Part shown: one piece after another, positions 51,938 to 61,368 of the stretch
Layout of the letters: every line of letters begins with the position of its first letter
Position numbering within the stretch: position 1 is the first letter of the stretch
Assembly: GCF_003885045.1 (NCBI RefSeq)
Contig: NZ_RHJS01000002.1
Location: 3,336,001-3,400,000, forward strand
Source: Schaedlerella arabinosiphila
GTDB lineage: Bacteria > Bacillota > Clostridia > Lachnospirales > Lachnospiraceae
DNA: 64,000 nucleotides
Direction: 5' to 3'
Notes under the pieces: generated by a model
What the model was told of the DNA's origin: nothing
The model's input: the letters and a program-made list of their open reading frames with translations, nothing else
Databases searched by the model: none
Program-made: the position numbers and the translations under genes

Positions 51938-52701
51938 ATACAGAGATCAAGAAACAATTATCAGTATTAGAACTCAGTGATTTAGTGGCTGTGATCGAGG
52001 CTCAGGAAAAAGAAGTATCTTTTGTTGACCTGACTTACAATGAGAGACTGGAACATCTGCTCTCAGCTCTAATAACAGAACGGCAGAACAGACTGATCAC
52101 CAGGCTGACAAAGAATGCAGATTTAAAGTATCCCAATGCAAGCCTTGAAACTTTAGACTGTGATGCACGAGAGATCAGTAGGGAGAAAATCGCAAATCTT
52201 GCAACCATGGGATTCGTAGGTGCTGCAACAAACCTGATCATTACAGGCCCGACGGGTGCCGGGAAAACCTATCTTGCATGTGTCCTGGGTGTAGAAGCAT
52301 GTAAACAGACTCTCCGGACGTGTTATATCAGAATGCCGGATATGCTGGGACATTTTCAGGCCCACAAAGATAACCTCAGAGAGCAGGTACGATACCGGAA
52401 GAAACTGGGAAACTATAAAGTGCTGATCATAGATGAATGGCTGAACTATAAGATCAATGAGAAAGAGTCAAAATTCATATATGAGTTGGTAGAACAGCGT
52501 TGTGGAAATAATCCGACGATCTTTGTCGGGCAATACGAGGTCTGTGACTGGCATGAACGGTTAGGCGGTGGAACCCAGGCCGATTCTATTATGGACCGGA
52601 TCATACATAACTCTTATTCCATACCGACTACCGAAAATAACCTCAGAAAGCTGTACGATTCTCAAAAAGCCAGAAAACTTATGGAGTCCTTAAACTCATA
52701 A
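51934..52701 (+). CDS. istB: IS21 helper ATPase
   Basis: 255 aa AAA+ DnaC-like protein, Walker A GPTGAGKTYLAC, Walker B VLIIDEWLNY. Regulates IstA target choice. Overlaps istA by four bases. Confidence 0.95.
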   Translation: MNTEIKKQLSVLELSDLVAVIEAQEKEVSFVDLTYNERLEHLLSALITERQNRLITRLTKNADLKYPNASLETLDCDAREISREKIANLATMGFVGAATNLIITGPTGAGKTYLACVLGVEACKQTLRTCYIRMPDMLGHFQAHKDNLREQVRYRKKLGNYKVLIIDEWLNYKINEKESKFIYELVEQRCGNNPTIFVGQYEVCDWHERLGGGTQADSIMDRIIHNSYSIPTTENNLRKLYDSQKARKLMESLNS

Positions 52702-52811
52702 AAACGCAGATTTATTTTTGTATGTGGCAGACGATAAATCAACCGTTAGCAGGAAACACTGATGACTCTTTAGATGCCACAACATTTATTCCTTTTATCA
52801 GGAGGTTTTTA

Positions 52812-53084
52812 ATGAAAATAAAGTTAGACGAACCGACCATTCCTAATGATATTCGACAAAAAATACGAAATCTACGAGTATTGCTTGATCTGGCAGACAA
52901 TTTAAGGGATGAAATCCTGGCATGGTATACAGCCGAGCTAAAATCTTATGATTTCAGAGCTGATGCACAGCAAGAATTATTTAATCCTGGAACAGGAACC
53001 ACTGTTGAAGGGATATCAGAACTTGCCATCATGGAGGCACTTTCCGAGCTTCAGATTTTTAATGAAGTAAGAAAGAAAAAATGA
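52812..53084 (+). CDS. IS21 accessory small protein
   Basis: 90 aa from ATG 52812 (AGGAGG RBS; longer frame upstream not needed). Acidic helical protein without recognised domain, sits after istB inside the IS, so it is probably a subgroup-specific passenger. Confidence 0.75.
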   Translation: MKIKLDEPTIPNDIRQKIRNLRVLLDLADNLRDEILAWYTAELKSYDFRADAQQELFNPGTGTTVEGISELAIMEALSELQIFNEVRKKK

Positions 53085-53471
53085 GGTGAAATTTATTTGC
53101 CATTAATTTGAAGCTGTTATTTTAAGCTTTGTTCAAGTTTTATGCAAAAGATTGTCTCGGTGATTTCGATTAGCAGACAAAGAGAGGGCAGAGCCGGTCA
53201 TCAAAGGTTCTGTCTTCTTTCGTTCAAAAAGAGAATATGCTGGAAAAATAAGATTTCGAGGAATTTCGTATCAACATAACTGGCCAAAGGTCTGCTTTGT
53301 TATTTCTTAATTTTATTCAGGAACATTCCAAAATTACTCTGGACAATTCATGATATTTTCAGTACAACTATATCTTGTATCTTATAGATGGCCCCCAAGC
53401 ACTAAAATCAGGACGGATTTTGGGTGGCTCTCAAGCTTTAAATTGGTGGCTCCCAAGCATTAGAATAATCA

Positions 53472-54640
53472 GTATCGCTCATAATGAGAAATAAGGCGGT
53501 TTTTTTGTCCCCCAGGGTGTCCAGTTCCAGCTCGTCATAGGCTGTGACCTCCCGCAGCTCGGCAATATCGAATACCGCCAGCCGCGCGCCGCAGGAAATC
53601 AGAATCGACTTCGCGGTTTTGCCCGCCGCCAGCTTATATTTTTTGTACTGCCGCACCGCGAAATGGTTGGGCTTCTCGGATTCCAGCGCGTCAAACATCA
53701 GATCAACGGGGTTTTTGTACTCCTCATCGTCCTCCCGGACCTCCATCGCGTTAATAAACTCAATCAGGGTGGAGAAGTTCTGTTCTTCCACCGGGGCCTC
53801 GTAGTGGATATATCCAATCAGGGCGCAGTACAGCAGCGTTTCCGCTTTGACCCAGAAATCGTCACCGGCTTTCCCTTCGCCCTTGGTATTGGCAATCAGG
53901 GTTGTCACCAGCTTCAAAATGTCCTTTTCGCTGTGGATATAGGCGAAAGGATTATATTTCATGGATTTTTTGAAGTTGATGGTATTCAGCACCTTGATCC
54001 GGTACGGCTCATAGATGGTATTGCCGTTCTTGTCTTTCATGGGCTTTCCGTCCTTATCCAGCTTCGGCGCGCCCCGTTGGAGCAGCTTTCCACATTCGAC
54101 CAGGATTGTGCCTTTCGGATCAGTAACCACATACGAGCTATGGAGCTGCATCAGGTTGGGCTTGAGCCAGAAGCGGGTCTTGCCGGAGCCGGAACCGCCG
54201 ATTACCAGCACATTTTTGTTACGGGCGGTCTTGGGGTCCTTGGGGCGGCTGCTCATGGTAAGGCGTTCCGTCTGGGTAAGGATTACATTGTTCTGGAATA
54301 CCGGATCGACATAAGGGGCGATGTCCTGGGAATTTCCCCATCTCGCGGAACCGTACTCAATATTCGGGCGGTATTTCTTGGCGTTTTTGCCCTTCATGTA
54401 GACAGCCAGCCGGAGCGCCGCGCCGCAGCACAGCCCGACCAGCAGGTCCAGCGGGTGAAAGCTGGGCCAGAAACTTCCAAGAGCCGCCGGAAGGACGGAG
54501 ATCAAAGACAATACCTTTTCCGAAGCGTCCGCGCCCTGGGCCATCCGCCACGCCTCCCCGAAGTTGGTGGCGAACAGCCCCATCAGGATATAGGGCAGGT
54601 TCAGCAAAACGAGCTTTTTGATGTTCAGGGGCTTTTTCAT
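53472..54640 (-). pseudogene. VirD4/TraG-like coupling protein, 3' truncated by IS21
   Basis: About 390 aa of a T4SS coupling ATPase (usually about 600 aa). N-terminal two helices, then VIGGSGSGKTRFWLKPNL (Walker A) and later an FLIMSDTD motif, at which the gene runs into the IS21 end. The track-level protein adds nine IS-encoded residues. C-terminal part, Walker B included, is missing, so it is non-functional. The ATG overlaps the PcfB gene by four bases. Confidence 0.92.
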
Positions 54641-55128
54641 CGTTCCAGCTCCTTTCGCCTGGTGCGGTCCACCACCGCGTTTTTCACCAGCTCCTTGAAC
54701 TGGTTCAGCTTCGCCAGCACAGACGGGCGGGACGCCTTGCGGACCTTCTTCTGGGTGTACTCGGTAAACGCGGAGGTCAGCGCGTCCGCGTCGCGGGCCT
54801 TGAAAAAGACCAGATATTTGGGCGGGGAGCAGCTGCGGTCCTTCTTTACCGCGTAATCCACGCCGTACTTCCGGGCAACCCGTTCAAACGCCTTGATGGA
54901 AGGGTCTGTGATCTCAAGATTGGACACGCCCTGGTTCTGCCCGATGAGCTGCTTCACCGTCTGCTTTCCCTGGGGCTTGACCTCCGCGCCCTTTTCCCGC
55001 TGTTTCTGCATCTTTTGCTCTTTCAGGTGCGCCAGATACTTCATAATTGCCGCTTTGAACAGCCTGCCGGTGAACTTTGTGCCGCTGACAATGAGCGTCA
55101 GGGTTTTGCTTTCCACTTCGTCCTGCAT
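54637..55128 (-). CDS. PcfB family protein of Tn1549-type ICE
   Basis: 163 aa. Conserved NLEITDPSIKAFERVARKYGVDYAVKKD and YLVFFKARDADALTSAF segments, characteristic of PcfB, which in such elements precedes the coupling protein gene. Basic N-terminal third (KYLAHLKEQKMQKQREKG) and C-terminus. Confidence 0.9.
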   Translation of the reverse strand: MQDEVESKTLTLIVSGTKFTGRLFKAAIMKYLAHLKEQKMQKQREKGAEVKPQGKQTVKQLIGQNQGVSNLEITDPSIKAFERVARKYGVDYAVKKDRSCSPPKYLVFFKARDADALTSAFTEYTQKKVRKASRPSVLAKLNQFKELVKNAVVDRTRRKELER

Positions 55129-55170
55129 GGGTGTTTCGCCTCCTCTCTATGGATTTTCTGCATGGTTTCT

Positions 55171-55482
55171 CTATCGGAGCTGGTCTTGCCGGTCATAGTG
55201 CAGATGGCCGTTTCTGACCTTCGCATGGCTCACAATCCTGATATGCCCCTGCTCCTGGCGTTCCAGGGACTTTTTATATCCCTCCTCGGTGAGAAAGGCG
55301 CGGCTGCGTTCCCCTTTCCAGCCAACAGGGGAATCAGCGGTCAGGGTATCAAAAATAATCATGTGCCGGGTGTCCTCCGCGAACCGGTTTAAGTCCATGT
55401 AACTATGGCCGGAATACTCCCGCGCCCCGGCTTTAAGCCGCATTTCCTCCATCAGCTGGCCGATGGTCTTTTGCTCAGGCAT
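55171..55482 (-). CDS. Tn1549-type ICE small protein
   Basis: 103 aa. Not recognised by function; typical for the ICE module between PcfB and the DUF6017 protein. Similar plan to the protein at 57055-57330 (VGWKGERSRAFLTEEGYKKSLERQ against YGAPGDETRLFLDEDGYQAVLASQ), so the two are probably paralogues. Overlaps the next upstream gene by eight bases. Confidence 0.8.
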   Translation of the reverse strand: MPEQKTIGQLMEEMRLKAGAREYSGHSYMDLNRFAEDTRHMIIFDTLTADSPVGWKGERSRAFLTEEGYKKSLERQEQGHIRIVSHAKVRNGHLHYDRQDQLR

Positions 55483-55837
55483 GGTGTGCGCCCCCTTTCT
55501 CCCGGCCCTGGCCTTTCACCGTCAGAATCCCGTCCAGTGTGGTGGCGGTGATCCGCAGGCGTTCCGCGGTGGCAATATCGTTTTTGACCGTTTCATCGGT
55601 CGAGTGTCCACAGACCACCAGCACATGGGAGCGGCGCAGGTAATCTCTGGCGATGTCGATTCCGTCTTTGTGTTCCTGGGGGATTTCATCTTTCAAAAAC
55701 AGCGGCAGGAACAAAACAGGGCAGACCGGGGAATATCCGGCGTCATACACCTGGCGGCAGTAGCTGGCGGCGCTTGCCGCGTTTTCATGGGGGTTCTTGC
55801 TCCAGGGAGCGGTGATATACGCAAGCGGTCGTTTCAT
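55475..55837 (-). CDS. DUF7768-like (nucleoside deoxyribosyltransferase-fold) ICE protein
   Basis: 120 aa. YITAPWSKNPHENAASAASYCRQVYDAGYSPVCPVLFLPLFL resembles DUF4406/DUF7768 proteins: Rossmann-like with nucleotide-binding appearance. Enzymatic role unknown. Confidence 0.78.
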   Translation of the reverse strand: MKRPLAYITAPWSKNPHENAASAASYCRQVYDAGYSPVCPVLFLPLFLKDEIPQEHKDGIDIARDYLRRSHVLVVCGHSTDETVKNDIATAERLRITATTLDGILTVKGQGREKGGAHHA

Positions 55838-55887
55838 AACAGATTCCTTTCTCCCGGCAGTTCCGGGCAGACAAAAACGGCCAGCTT

Positions 55888-56772
55888 TCAGAAGCCGCCG
55901 TACATATCGTGGTTGACCTGTGAGGTGTAATGGTTGCTCATGGTGGTGGGCGCGTTGAACAGCACCGTCAAAAGGTACTGCTTCATGTTCCGTACCTCGG
56001 TGGTGTTCTTTTGCAGGCAGTCCATGACAAACTCGATGTGGGAGCTGTCCAGCTTCAGGAAGCGGGAGCGCACTACCTCATGGGGGAAGTCCGCCCCGGC
56101 AATCCGGGTGGTCTTACGCTTCGCGCAGACCGTTTCCACCAGCAGCTCCACAATCTCGTCCAAATCCTCCCGGTAGGTCCCAAACCGCTGTTTGAGGCAG
56201 TCATACTCGATATTCTCCAAAATCAGCTCCCGATAACTTTCCATCTCTGTGAGCGACATCGTTTCCCTTCGCTTCGGTTCCGGTGGCTTTGCCGCCGTTC
56301 CCCGGAAGGGAATGGAATCGGTAATTGATCCGTCAGTAATTGATTTTTGGGTATTTGATTTCTCTATATTTATTTGCGTTGGATTTTCCGTTGACGGTTT
56401 TCCCGTTGCCGGATTATCCGTTGTCGGAAAACCCGACAACGGTTTTTCCAACAACGGTTGGGCGGGCGGTTCCTCTGTTACCGGACGCTCATAAATCACA
56501 TACTCGTTGGCGCTGAACTTGCCGCCCGCGTCGGTGGTCTGGCGGCGCTTGATGTACCCCGCCTTTTCCAGCTCATTAACTGCGGAGCGGATCGCGTCCT
56601 TGCTTTCCCGGTTGATAACAGCCAGGCCGGAAAGGGTGTAGTCCCAATCCTCCGGCAGTGAGAGCATTTGGGACAGTAGGCCCTTTGCTTTCAGGCTCAG
56701 GCTCTTGTCCCGCAGATGATAGTTGCTCATAACGGTGTATCCCTGTGTGCGTTCTACGCGAAAAACGGCCAT
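55888..56772 (-). CDS. Replication-initiator/DUF6017 protein of Tn1549-type ICE
   Basis: 294 aa from ATG 56772 (AAAGGAG RBS; the upstream 43 codons are not needed). N-terminal winged HTH (SLKAKGLLSQMLSLPEDWDYTLSGLAVINRESKDAIRSAVNELEKAGYI), a low-complexity linker with PTTDNPATGKPSTENPT repeats (about 115-140), and a C-terminal DUF6017 domain. Usually the first gene of the ICE replication module. Confidence 0.87.
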   Translation of the reverse strand: MAVFRVERTQGYTVMSNYHLRDKSLSLKAKGLLSQMLSLPEDWDYTLSGLAVINRESKDAIRSAVNELEKAGYIKRRQTTDAGGKFSANEYVIYERPVTEEPPAQPLLEKPLSGFPTTDNPATGKPSTENPTQINIEKSNTQKSITDGSITDSIPFRGTAAKPPEPKRRETMSLTEMESYRELILENIEYDCLKQRFGTYREDLDEIVELLVETVCAKRKTTRIAGADFPHEVVRSRFLKLDSSHIEFVMDCLQKNTTEVRNMKQYLLTVLFNAPTTMSNHYTSQVNHDMYGGF

Positions 56773-56839
56773 TTTCTGCACTCCTTTCGTTTCCCAGGGC
56801 ATGAAAAAAGCCACAATCCCGTAAAAAGAATTGCGGCGT

Positions 56840-57025
56840 TCATTTGCTGGCTGACTTCTGCCTGTACCGGTGAAAAAACGGCGGCATGGGCGGTTTGTCA
56901 AACAGGCTCTCTAACTGCGGAAACGTCAGGGTTTGAAAAATCCGGTCAATCTCAATGGTTTCCATGTTTCGCTGGGAGCGGCAGTCCTCCCGGATGGCTT
57001 CTCTGATTTCCTTAACGGTACACAT
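56840..57025 (-). CDS. Small ICE protein
   Basis: 61 aa from the ATG with AGGAAGGA correctly spaced. MCTVKEIREAIREDCR...DRIFQTLTFPQLESLF. Unknown function; typical of Tn1549-type elements. Confidence 0.7.
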   Translation of the reverse strand: MCTVKEIREAIREDCRSQRNMETIEIDRIFQTLTFPQLESLFDKPPMPPFFHRYRQKSASK

Positions 57026-57054
57026 ATTCATTCCTTCCTCTCAATTTGTCGGGT

Positions 57055-57330
57055 TTACGGGTGGCGTTTCTTTTTGGGCTTGAAGTCCAGGATATGCCCC
57101 TCAATGACGCGGGCATACCGTTTGATTTTGATGTCCCGGCGTTTCTGGCTGGCGAGAACGGCCTGGTAGCCGTCCTCGTCCAGAAACAGGCGCGTTTCAT
57201 CGCCGGGTGCGCCGTAGGCGGTGCGGGGCCGCAGGACGGAAAACTCCACCATCCAGCGGGTCTTATCCTGAAACCGTTCCACAGCCAGTATGTTGTGGCC
57301 CTTTAACTCCCTGGCAACGTGATCTCTCAT
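57055..57330 (-). CDS. ICE small protein, paralogue of 55171-55482
   Basis: 91 aa from ATG 57330, preceded by AAAGGAGCG. Segment TRLFLDEDGYQAVLASQKRRDIKIKRYARVIEGHI aligns with SRAFLTEEGYKKSLERQEQGHIRIVSHAKVRNGHL in the other copy. It begins inside the ParB stop region and is probably transcribed with parAB. Confidence 0.75.
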   Translation of the reverse strand: MRDHVARELKGHNILAVERFQDKTRWMVEFSVLRPRTAYGAPGDETRLFLDEDGYQAVLASQKRRDIKIKRYARVIEGHILDFKPKKKRHP

Positions 57331-57341
57331 AGGCGCTCCTT

Positions 57342-58277
57342 TCAGCGTTCCTGATCTCTCTGACGCTTTTTCTGCCACTGTTCCAGCAGTTTGATGATGG
57401 TTTCCTGCATCCGGGCAGGGGTGTAGCTTTTGGGAAAATACTTCCGCAGGGTGTCGGAGGTAAACGTCACCTTGTCCAGATCGCTTTTCTTTTCCTCGCC
57501 CATAATCGCCCGCATTACGTCTATGGATAAACGACCCTCCTGACTGAATTTTTTGAGCCGCTGGGCTTGGGAAAGGGAGGGGGTGGCCTGTTCGCTGTCC
57601 ATCGCGTCCAAAAGCTGGGTCTGTTCTTCTTTTTTGAGAAAGGAAAGCTCATAGGCCGGGTTCAGGGCAATTTTCTTTTCGTCCACCATGTTCAGCAGTT
57701 CGGGGATTAACTCGGTCAGGCGGATGTAGCGGAAAATCTGGTTTTTACTCTGACCGACCTGTTCCGCCAGAACCTCGCTGGACTTCTTCCCAAAATCGTT
57801 CCCAACTTGGGAACAATTTTCTTTGGAGGGCCGACCTGCTTGCCGTTTCATAGCTTCTAATTTCATCTTGTAGGCAAAGGCCCTTTCGCTGGGGAGCAGG
57901 CTTTCCCGTTGTAAATTGCTGTCAACCATGATAATCGTGGCGGCGTCATCGTCCAAATCCCGGACAATCACCGGCATGGTTTCTTTCTCTGCCAGTTCAC
58001 TGGCCCGATGCCGCCTGTGTCCGGCTACCAGCTCATAGCCGCCGCTGGGGTCAGGACGGGCGATAGCAGGAACAAGAACGCCGTACTGCCGGATGCTGTC
58101 CGCTGTTTCCATCATGGCATCATCATCTTTGACCTTGAAGGGGTGTCCCTTGAACGGGTGCAGCTCGCTCAAAGAGATTTCTACCACCTTTTCCCGCCCC
58201 GCGTCGGCGCGGCTTTCCTCGGTGGTAAACAGATCATCGACCGATGCCAGCTCTACTTTTTTCGCGCTGCTTTTCAA
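57342..58277 (-). CDS. parB: ParB/Spo0J-type partition protein
   Basis: 311 aa, TTG start after AGGAGGTG. ParB core: LVAGHRRHRASELA (CTP/nuclease-fold motif) and HTH with SEVLAEQVGQSKNQIFRYIRL. Overlaps parA by 44 bases. Maintains the conjugative element in its circular phase. Confidence 0.93.
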   Translation of the reverse strand: MKSSAKKVELASVDDLFTTEESRADAGREKVVEISLSELHPFKGHPFKVKDDDAMMETADSIRQYGVLVPAIARPDPSGGYELVAGHRRHRASELAEKETMPVIVRDLDDDAATIIMVDSNLQRESLLPSERAFAYKMKLEAMKRQAGRPSKENCSQVGNDFGKKSSEVLAEQVGQSKNQIFRYIRLTELIPELLNMVDEKKIALNPAYELSFLKKEEQTQLLDAMDSEQATPSLSQAQRLKKFSQEGRLSIDVMRAIMGEEKKSDLDKVTFTSDTLRKYFPKSYTPARMQETIIKLLEQWQKKRQRDQER

Positions 58278-59055
58278 GTTTCAACACCTCCTTAGTCAGA
58301 TTTGCGTAACCCTCCGCTACTTTGCCGCCTGGGTCATGGGCGAAAATGCTCTTGCCCTCTGCGCTGATTTCCTTTGCCCGGACAGAATGGGGAATCTCGG
58401 TTCCGAACACCTTGATTTTACTGCCGTAGGTTTCCCGCAGCAGGGCGGCAATCTCTTTGGCGAAGTTAGTGCGGTTGTCCACCATTGTCAGCAGAATACC
58501 GTCTATTTGCAGTTTCGGGTTGATCTGCCGCTTGACTTTGGCTACCGTAGAGAGCAGCTGTTCCAGCCCTTTGGCGGGCAGGTACTCCGCCTGGACGGGG
58601 ATTATGATCCGGTTGGCGGCGGCCAGGGCGTTGACGGTGAGCATACCCAGGGAGGGCTGGCAGTCTATGAGGATATGGGAATACTGCCCCTTTACACTGT
58701 CCAGATATTGCCGCAGAATCGTTTCCCGGCTCATAGCGTTTACCAGCGACACCTCCATGCCGGACAGCTGAATATCCGCTGGCATCAGGTCCACGCCCTC
58801 CGGGTGGCGCAGAATCCCCTCGCCGGGGCGAACCGGCTGATCGGTCAGGATACGGCCCATTGCGTCAGAGAGGGTAAAGGGCAGCTTATCCGGCTGGGGA
58901 TTGCCCAGGCTGATGGTCAGGCTCCCTTGCGGGTCCCCGTCAATGAGAAGCACTTTCTTTCCGGCCTGCGCCAGTCCAATCCCTAAGTTGGCACAGGTTG
59001 TGGTTTTGCCCACACCTCCCTTTTGGTTGGCGATGGCGATGATTTGCGTGTTCAA
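58234..59055 (-). CDS. parA: ParA-type partition ATPase
   Basis: 273 aa, TTG start at 59055 preceded by GAGGTG; the reading frame to 59250 lacks an RBS and crosses the hairpin 59085-59119. Deviant Walker A NQKGGVGKTTT, Walker B DGDPQGSLT-type. Partner of ParB. Confidence 0.94.
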   Translation of the reverse strand: MNTQIIAIANQKGGVGKTTTCANLGIGLAQAGKKVLLIDGDPQGSLTISLGNPQPDKLPFTLSDAMGRILTDQPVRPGEGILRHPEGVDLMPADIQLSGMEVSLVNAMSRETILRQYLDSVKGQYSHILIDCQPSLGMLTVNALAAANRIIIPVQAEYLPAKGLEQLLSTVAKVKRQINPKLQIDGILLTMVDNRTNFAKEIAALLRETYGSKIKVFGTEIPHSVRAKEISAEGKSIFAHDPGGKVAEGYANLTKEVLKLEKQREKSRAGIGR

Positions 59056-59084
59056 GATAATCACCTCGTTTCTTGGTATGAAAA

Positions 59085-59119
59085 AAGGGAGAATGTGACC
59101 GGAATCAACATTCTCCCTT
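59085..59119 (-). terminator. Hairpin upstream of parA
   Basis: AAGGGAGAATGT/ACATTCTCCCTT (12-bp, loop 11), followed on the - strand by T6. Would stop transcription coming from the right or attenuate parAB. Confidence 0.8.
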
Positions 59120-59242
59120 AGAAACGATATGTGATTGTGCAATAATCTGTCTTTTGTGAGGTTAGCTTTTGAGAGCCATCTCGCCGCAAACCCGCATGAA
59201 TACTGGATTTTGCCTGTTTGCTTTCCCTTTCCCCAATAACCT

Positions 59243-60472
59243 GTGTTCAACGATTTTTACGCCAAAGACACAAGCAAAAAGGTACGGGCAATCAAACGGG
59301 CGCAGGGGCAGGCGGGGGAACATCTGACAAAGCCGCCCTACGGCTACATTGTAAGCCCTACGGACAAAAGGCAATGGATTGTAGACGAGGAAGCCGCCGC
59401 TGTGGTGAAACGGATTTTTGATTTATGTATCGGTGGGAAAGGTCCCATGCAGATAGCAAAAATCCTCAAGGAAGATAAAGTACCGACTGCCAAAGCCTAC
59501 TATGCCGAGAAAAAGGGGAAAGCACTTCCCGAAAATCCTTACAACTGGAAAGACAGCACGATTGTCGGCATTTTGGAACGTATGGACTATTGCGGACATA
59601 CCGTAAATTTCAAAAGCTATTCCAAATCCCACAAATTGAAAAAGCGGATTCCAACCACAAAGGAACAGCAGGCTATCTTTTTCAATACCCATGAAGCGAT
59701 TGTGGAGGACGCTGTTTTTGAACGGGTGCAGGAACTAAGGGCGAACAAACGCCGCCCCACAAAGGCAGAGCGGCAAGGTTTATTCTCCGGCTTGGTATAC
59801 TGTGCAGACTGTGGGAGTAAATTACATTTTGCCACTTGCAGAAGTTTTAACGGTTCACAAGACCATTACCGCTGTGCAAAGTACAAGAGCAATACTGGAA
59901 GCTGTACGGCTCACTTTATCCGCGAGGAAGTGTTGAAGCAGATAGTATGGAGCAGGATATTTGACGTGACCGCCCTTTTCTTTGATGACATCATGGCTTT
60001 CCATGAAATGATGTACGCACAACGCTCTGCCGAAACGGAAAAGGAAATGAAGCGCAGGAAACGGGAAGTCGGACAGGCAAAAAAACGGATTGTAGAACTT
60101 GACCGTACCTTCAAGCGGATTTATGAGGATGACATAAGCGGCGCAATCAGCCACGACAGGTTTTTGAAGCTGTCCGCAGAGTATGAAGCGGAACAGCGAG
60201 AACTGGAAGAAAAGGTCAAGGCAGACCAGCAGGAAGTCGATACCTACGAACAGAACAAGAGCGACTTTGACAGCTTCGCCGCAATTATCCGCAAGTATGT
60301 GGGGATAAAGGAACTCACTCCCGCAATTGTCAATGAATTTATCAAGAAAATCATAGTCCATGCGCCGGAAAAGGTAGACGGAAAACGGGTACAGAAAGTG
60401 GATATTGTTTTCAACTTTGTAGGTGAACTCAATTTCCTTTCTGCCAGTCAACCGAAACAGCAAGGCGCATAA
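59243..60472 (+). pseudogene. Large serine recombinase, 5' truncated
   Basis: 409 aa of a TnpX/Tn1549-type recombinase. Zinc-ribbon region GLVYCADCGSKLHFATC ... HYRCAKYKSNTGSCTAH, long C-terminal coiled coil (EKEMKRRKREVGQAKKRIVELDR) and NEFIKKIIVH. The N-terminal resolvase catalytic domain (about 130-150 residues with the Ser nucleophile) is absent; homology begins abruptly at about 59241. Cannot catalyse excision. Confidence 0.93.
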
Positions 60473-60542
60473 AAACTCGGAAAGACGGTACAGCCCTCGT
60501 AATCGGGGCTATACCGCCTAATCTGATATTACTTTCTTATCA

Positions 60543-60633
60543 CCGCAAACCTTGACGTATACGGACTTTTCTTAAGCTCCCCGAGTTGGGCTCGAACCAA
60601 CACCCCCTCGGTTAACAGCCGAGTGCTCTACCA
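60543..60633 (-). pseudogene. tRNA-Asn(GUU) 3' fragment, second copy
   Basis: 60577-60633 matches tRNA-Asn from D-loop to 3' end, with terminator 60543-60564. Beyond CTACCA the sequence differs from the gene and from the left fragment, but then shares TCGCACACCGAA with it. att-like remnant. Confidence 0.82.
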
Positions 60634-60668
60634 ACGGATGCGTTCGCACACCGAAGAAATATGAATTT

Positions 60669-60863
60669 TTATGCCCCTTTTTCTACGCGGCTTCTCGGCA
60701 GATTAACACGTCTGAATTTTAGAGCCCTCTCTGGGGTTGTCTCTGGACAATCTTCATCAAAAACAACTGGTCTCTTTCTTGCCTCCGCAAGAGCAGCCTT
60801 TTCATCCTCCGAAAAAGCAAGAGATTCCATCATTTCTTTCGTCATTCCATTAGTATTTACCAT
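60669..60863 (-). CDS. Small antitoxin-like protein
   Basis: 64 aa from ATG 60863 (AAAGGGGGC RBS). N-terminal helix TKEMMESLAFSEDEKAALAEARKRP, then VVFDEDCPETTPERALKFRRVNLPR. The DEDxPExTPE segment resembles antitoxin or DNA-binding tails, but I do not recognise the family with certainty. Only gene of the right tRNA-Asn cassette. Confidence 0.6.
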   Translation of the reverse strand: MVNTNGMTKEMMESLAFSEDEKAALAEARKRPVVFDEDCPETTPERALKFRRVNLPRSRVEKGA

Positions 60864-61368
60864 AATACAGCCCCCTTTCAAAATTTGTTGCAAATCTGGC
60901 AGATATTAATCTTGTAACACCTGTTTTCCTTCTATATCAATGCCTTGATACTCTAGCATTTTTCCCGCTTTCACTTATTTGATTATTCATATTATAATCT
61001 ATTCTCCGACTATCTTCAATTGATTAATACAAAAAAGAAACCCTGCATAAACTCAATACAAGGTTTCATTACATGAAAAGCCGAACCTTTATTTTGGCTT
61101 CTCTACATCCCGTAGATATTTTTTCCTTCTTTTAATTTTCTTTGTTGTCATTCCTAAGCAAGCATAATCCTAAACTACAATTTTTCCATTTTGCGCAAAA
61201 AGCCACTACTAAACGCCTAATGATATGTTTCAATAAATGTAACTCTTTCATTGAGCCATTGAGTATTATCTTTTTCGGTTAACAGTACATTGCTTTCTCG
61301 AATCCTACTCTTCTATCTTGAGTATAACAAAAGCCCGCAAACGCTGACGTATACGGACTTTTCTCAAA
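60864..61368. repeat. tRNA-Asn-flanking direct repeat, right copy and surrounding non-coding DNA
   Basis: 60967-61356 corresponds to 45716-45999, plus about 105 extra bases (approximately 61141-61248). Contains the hairpin/T-run also present in the left copy, TCGGTTAACAG (61275-61285) and the tRNA terminator. 60864-60966 shows nothing. Confidence 0.9.

Larger units (their letters stand above)
50182..53471 (+). mobile_element. IS21-family insertion sequence
   Basis: 3290 bp bounded by inverted ends TGATTATTCTAATGCTTGG (50182) and the same on the - strand from 53471. Internal copies of GCTTGRGAGCCACC near both ends are the multiple transposase-binding sites typical for IS21. Contains istA, istB and an accessory gene. 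Flanks (...AGATAAA and GTATCGC...) show no target duplication, so one side was probably deleted after insertion. Confidence 0.92.

Noticed and set aside
53663..54856. 397-aa + strand frame opposite the coupling-protein gene
   Set aside because: Antisense shadow of a G+C-rich gene; no family match.
59056..59250. Extended ParA start to 59250
   Set aside because: No RBS; runs through hairpin 59085-59119; TTG at 59055 follows GAGGTG and begins the ParA fold.
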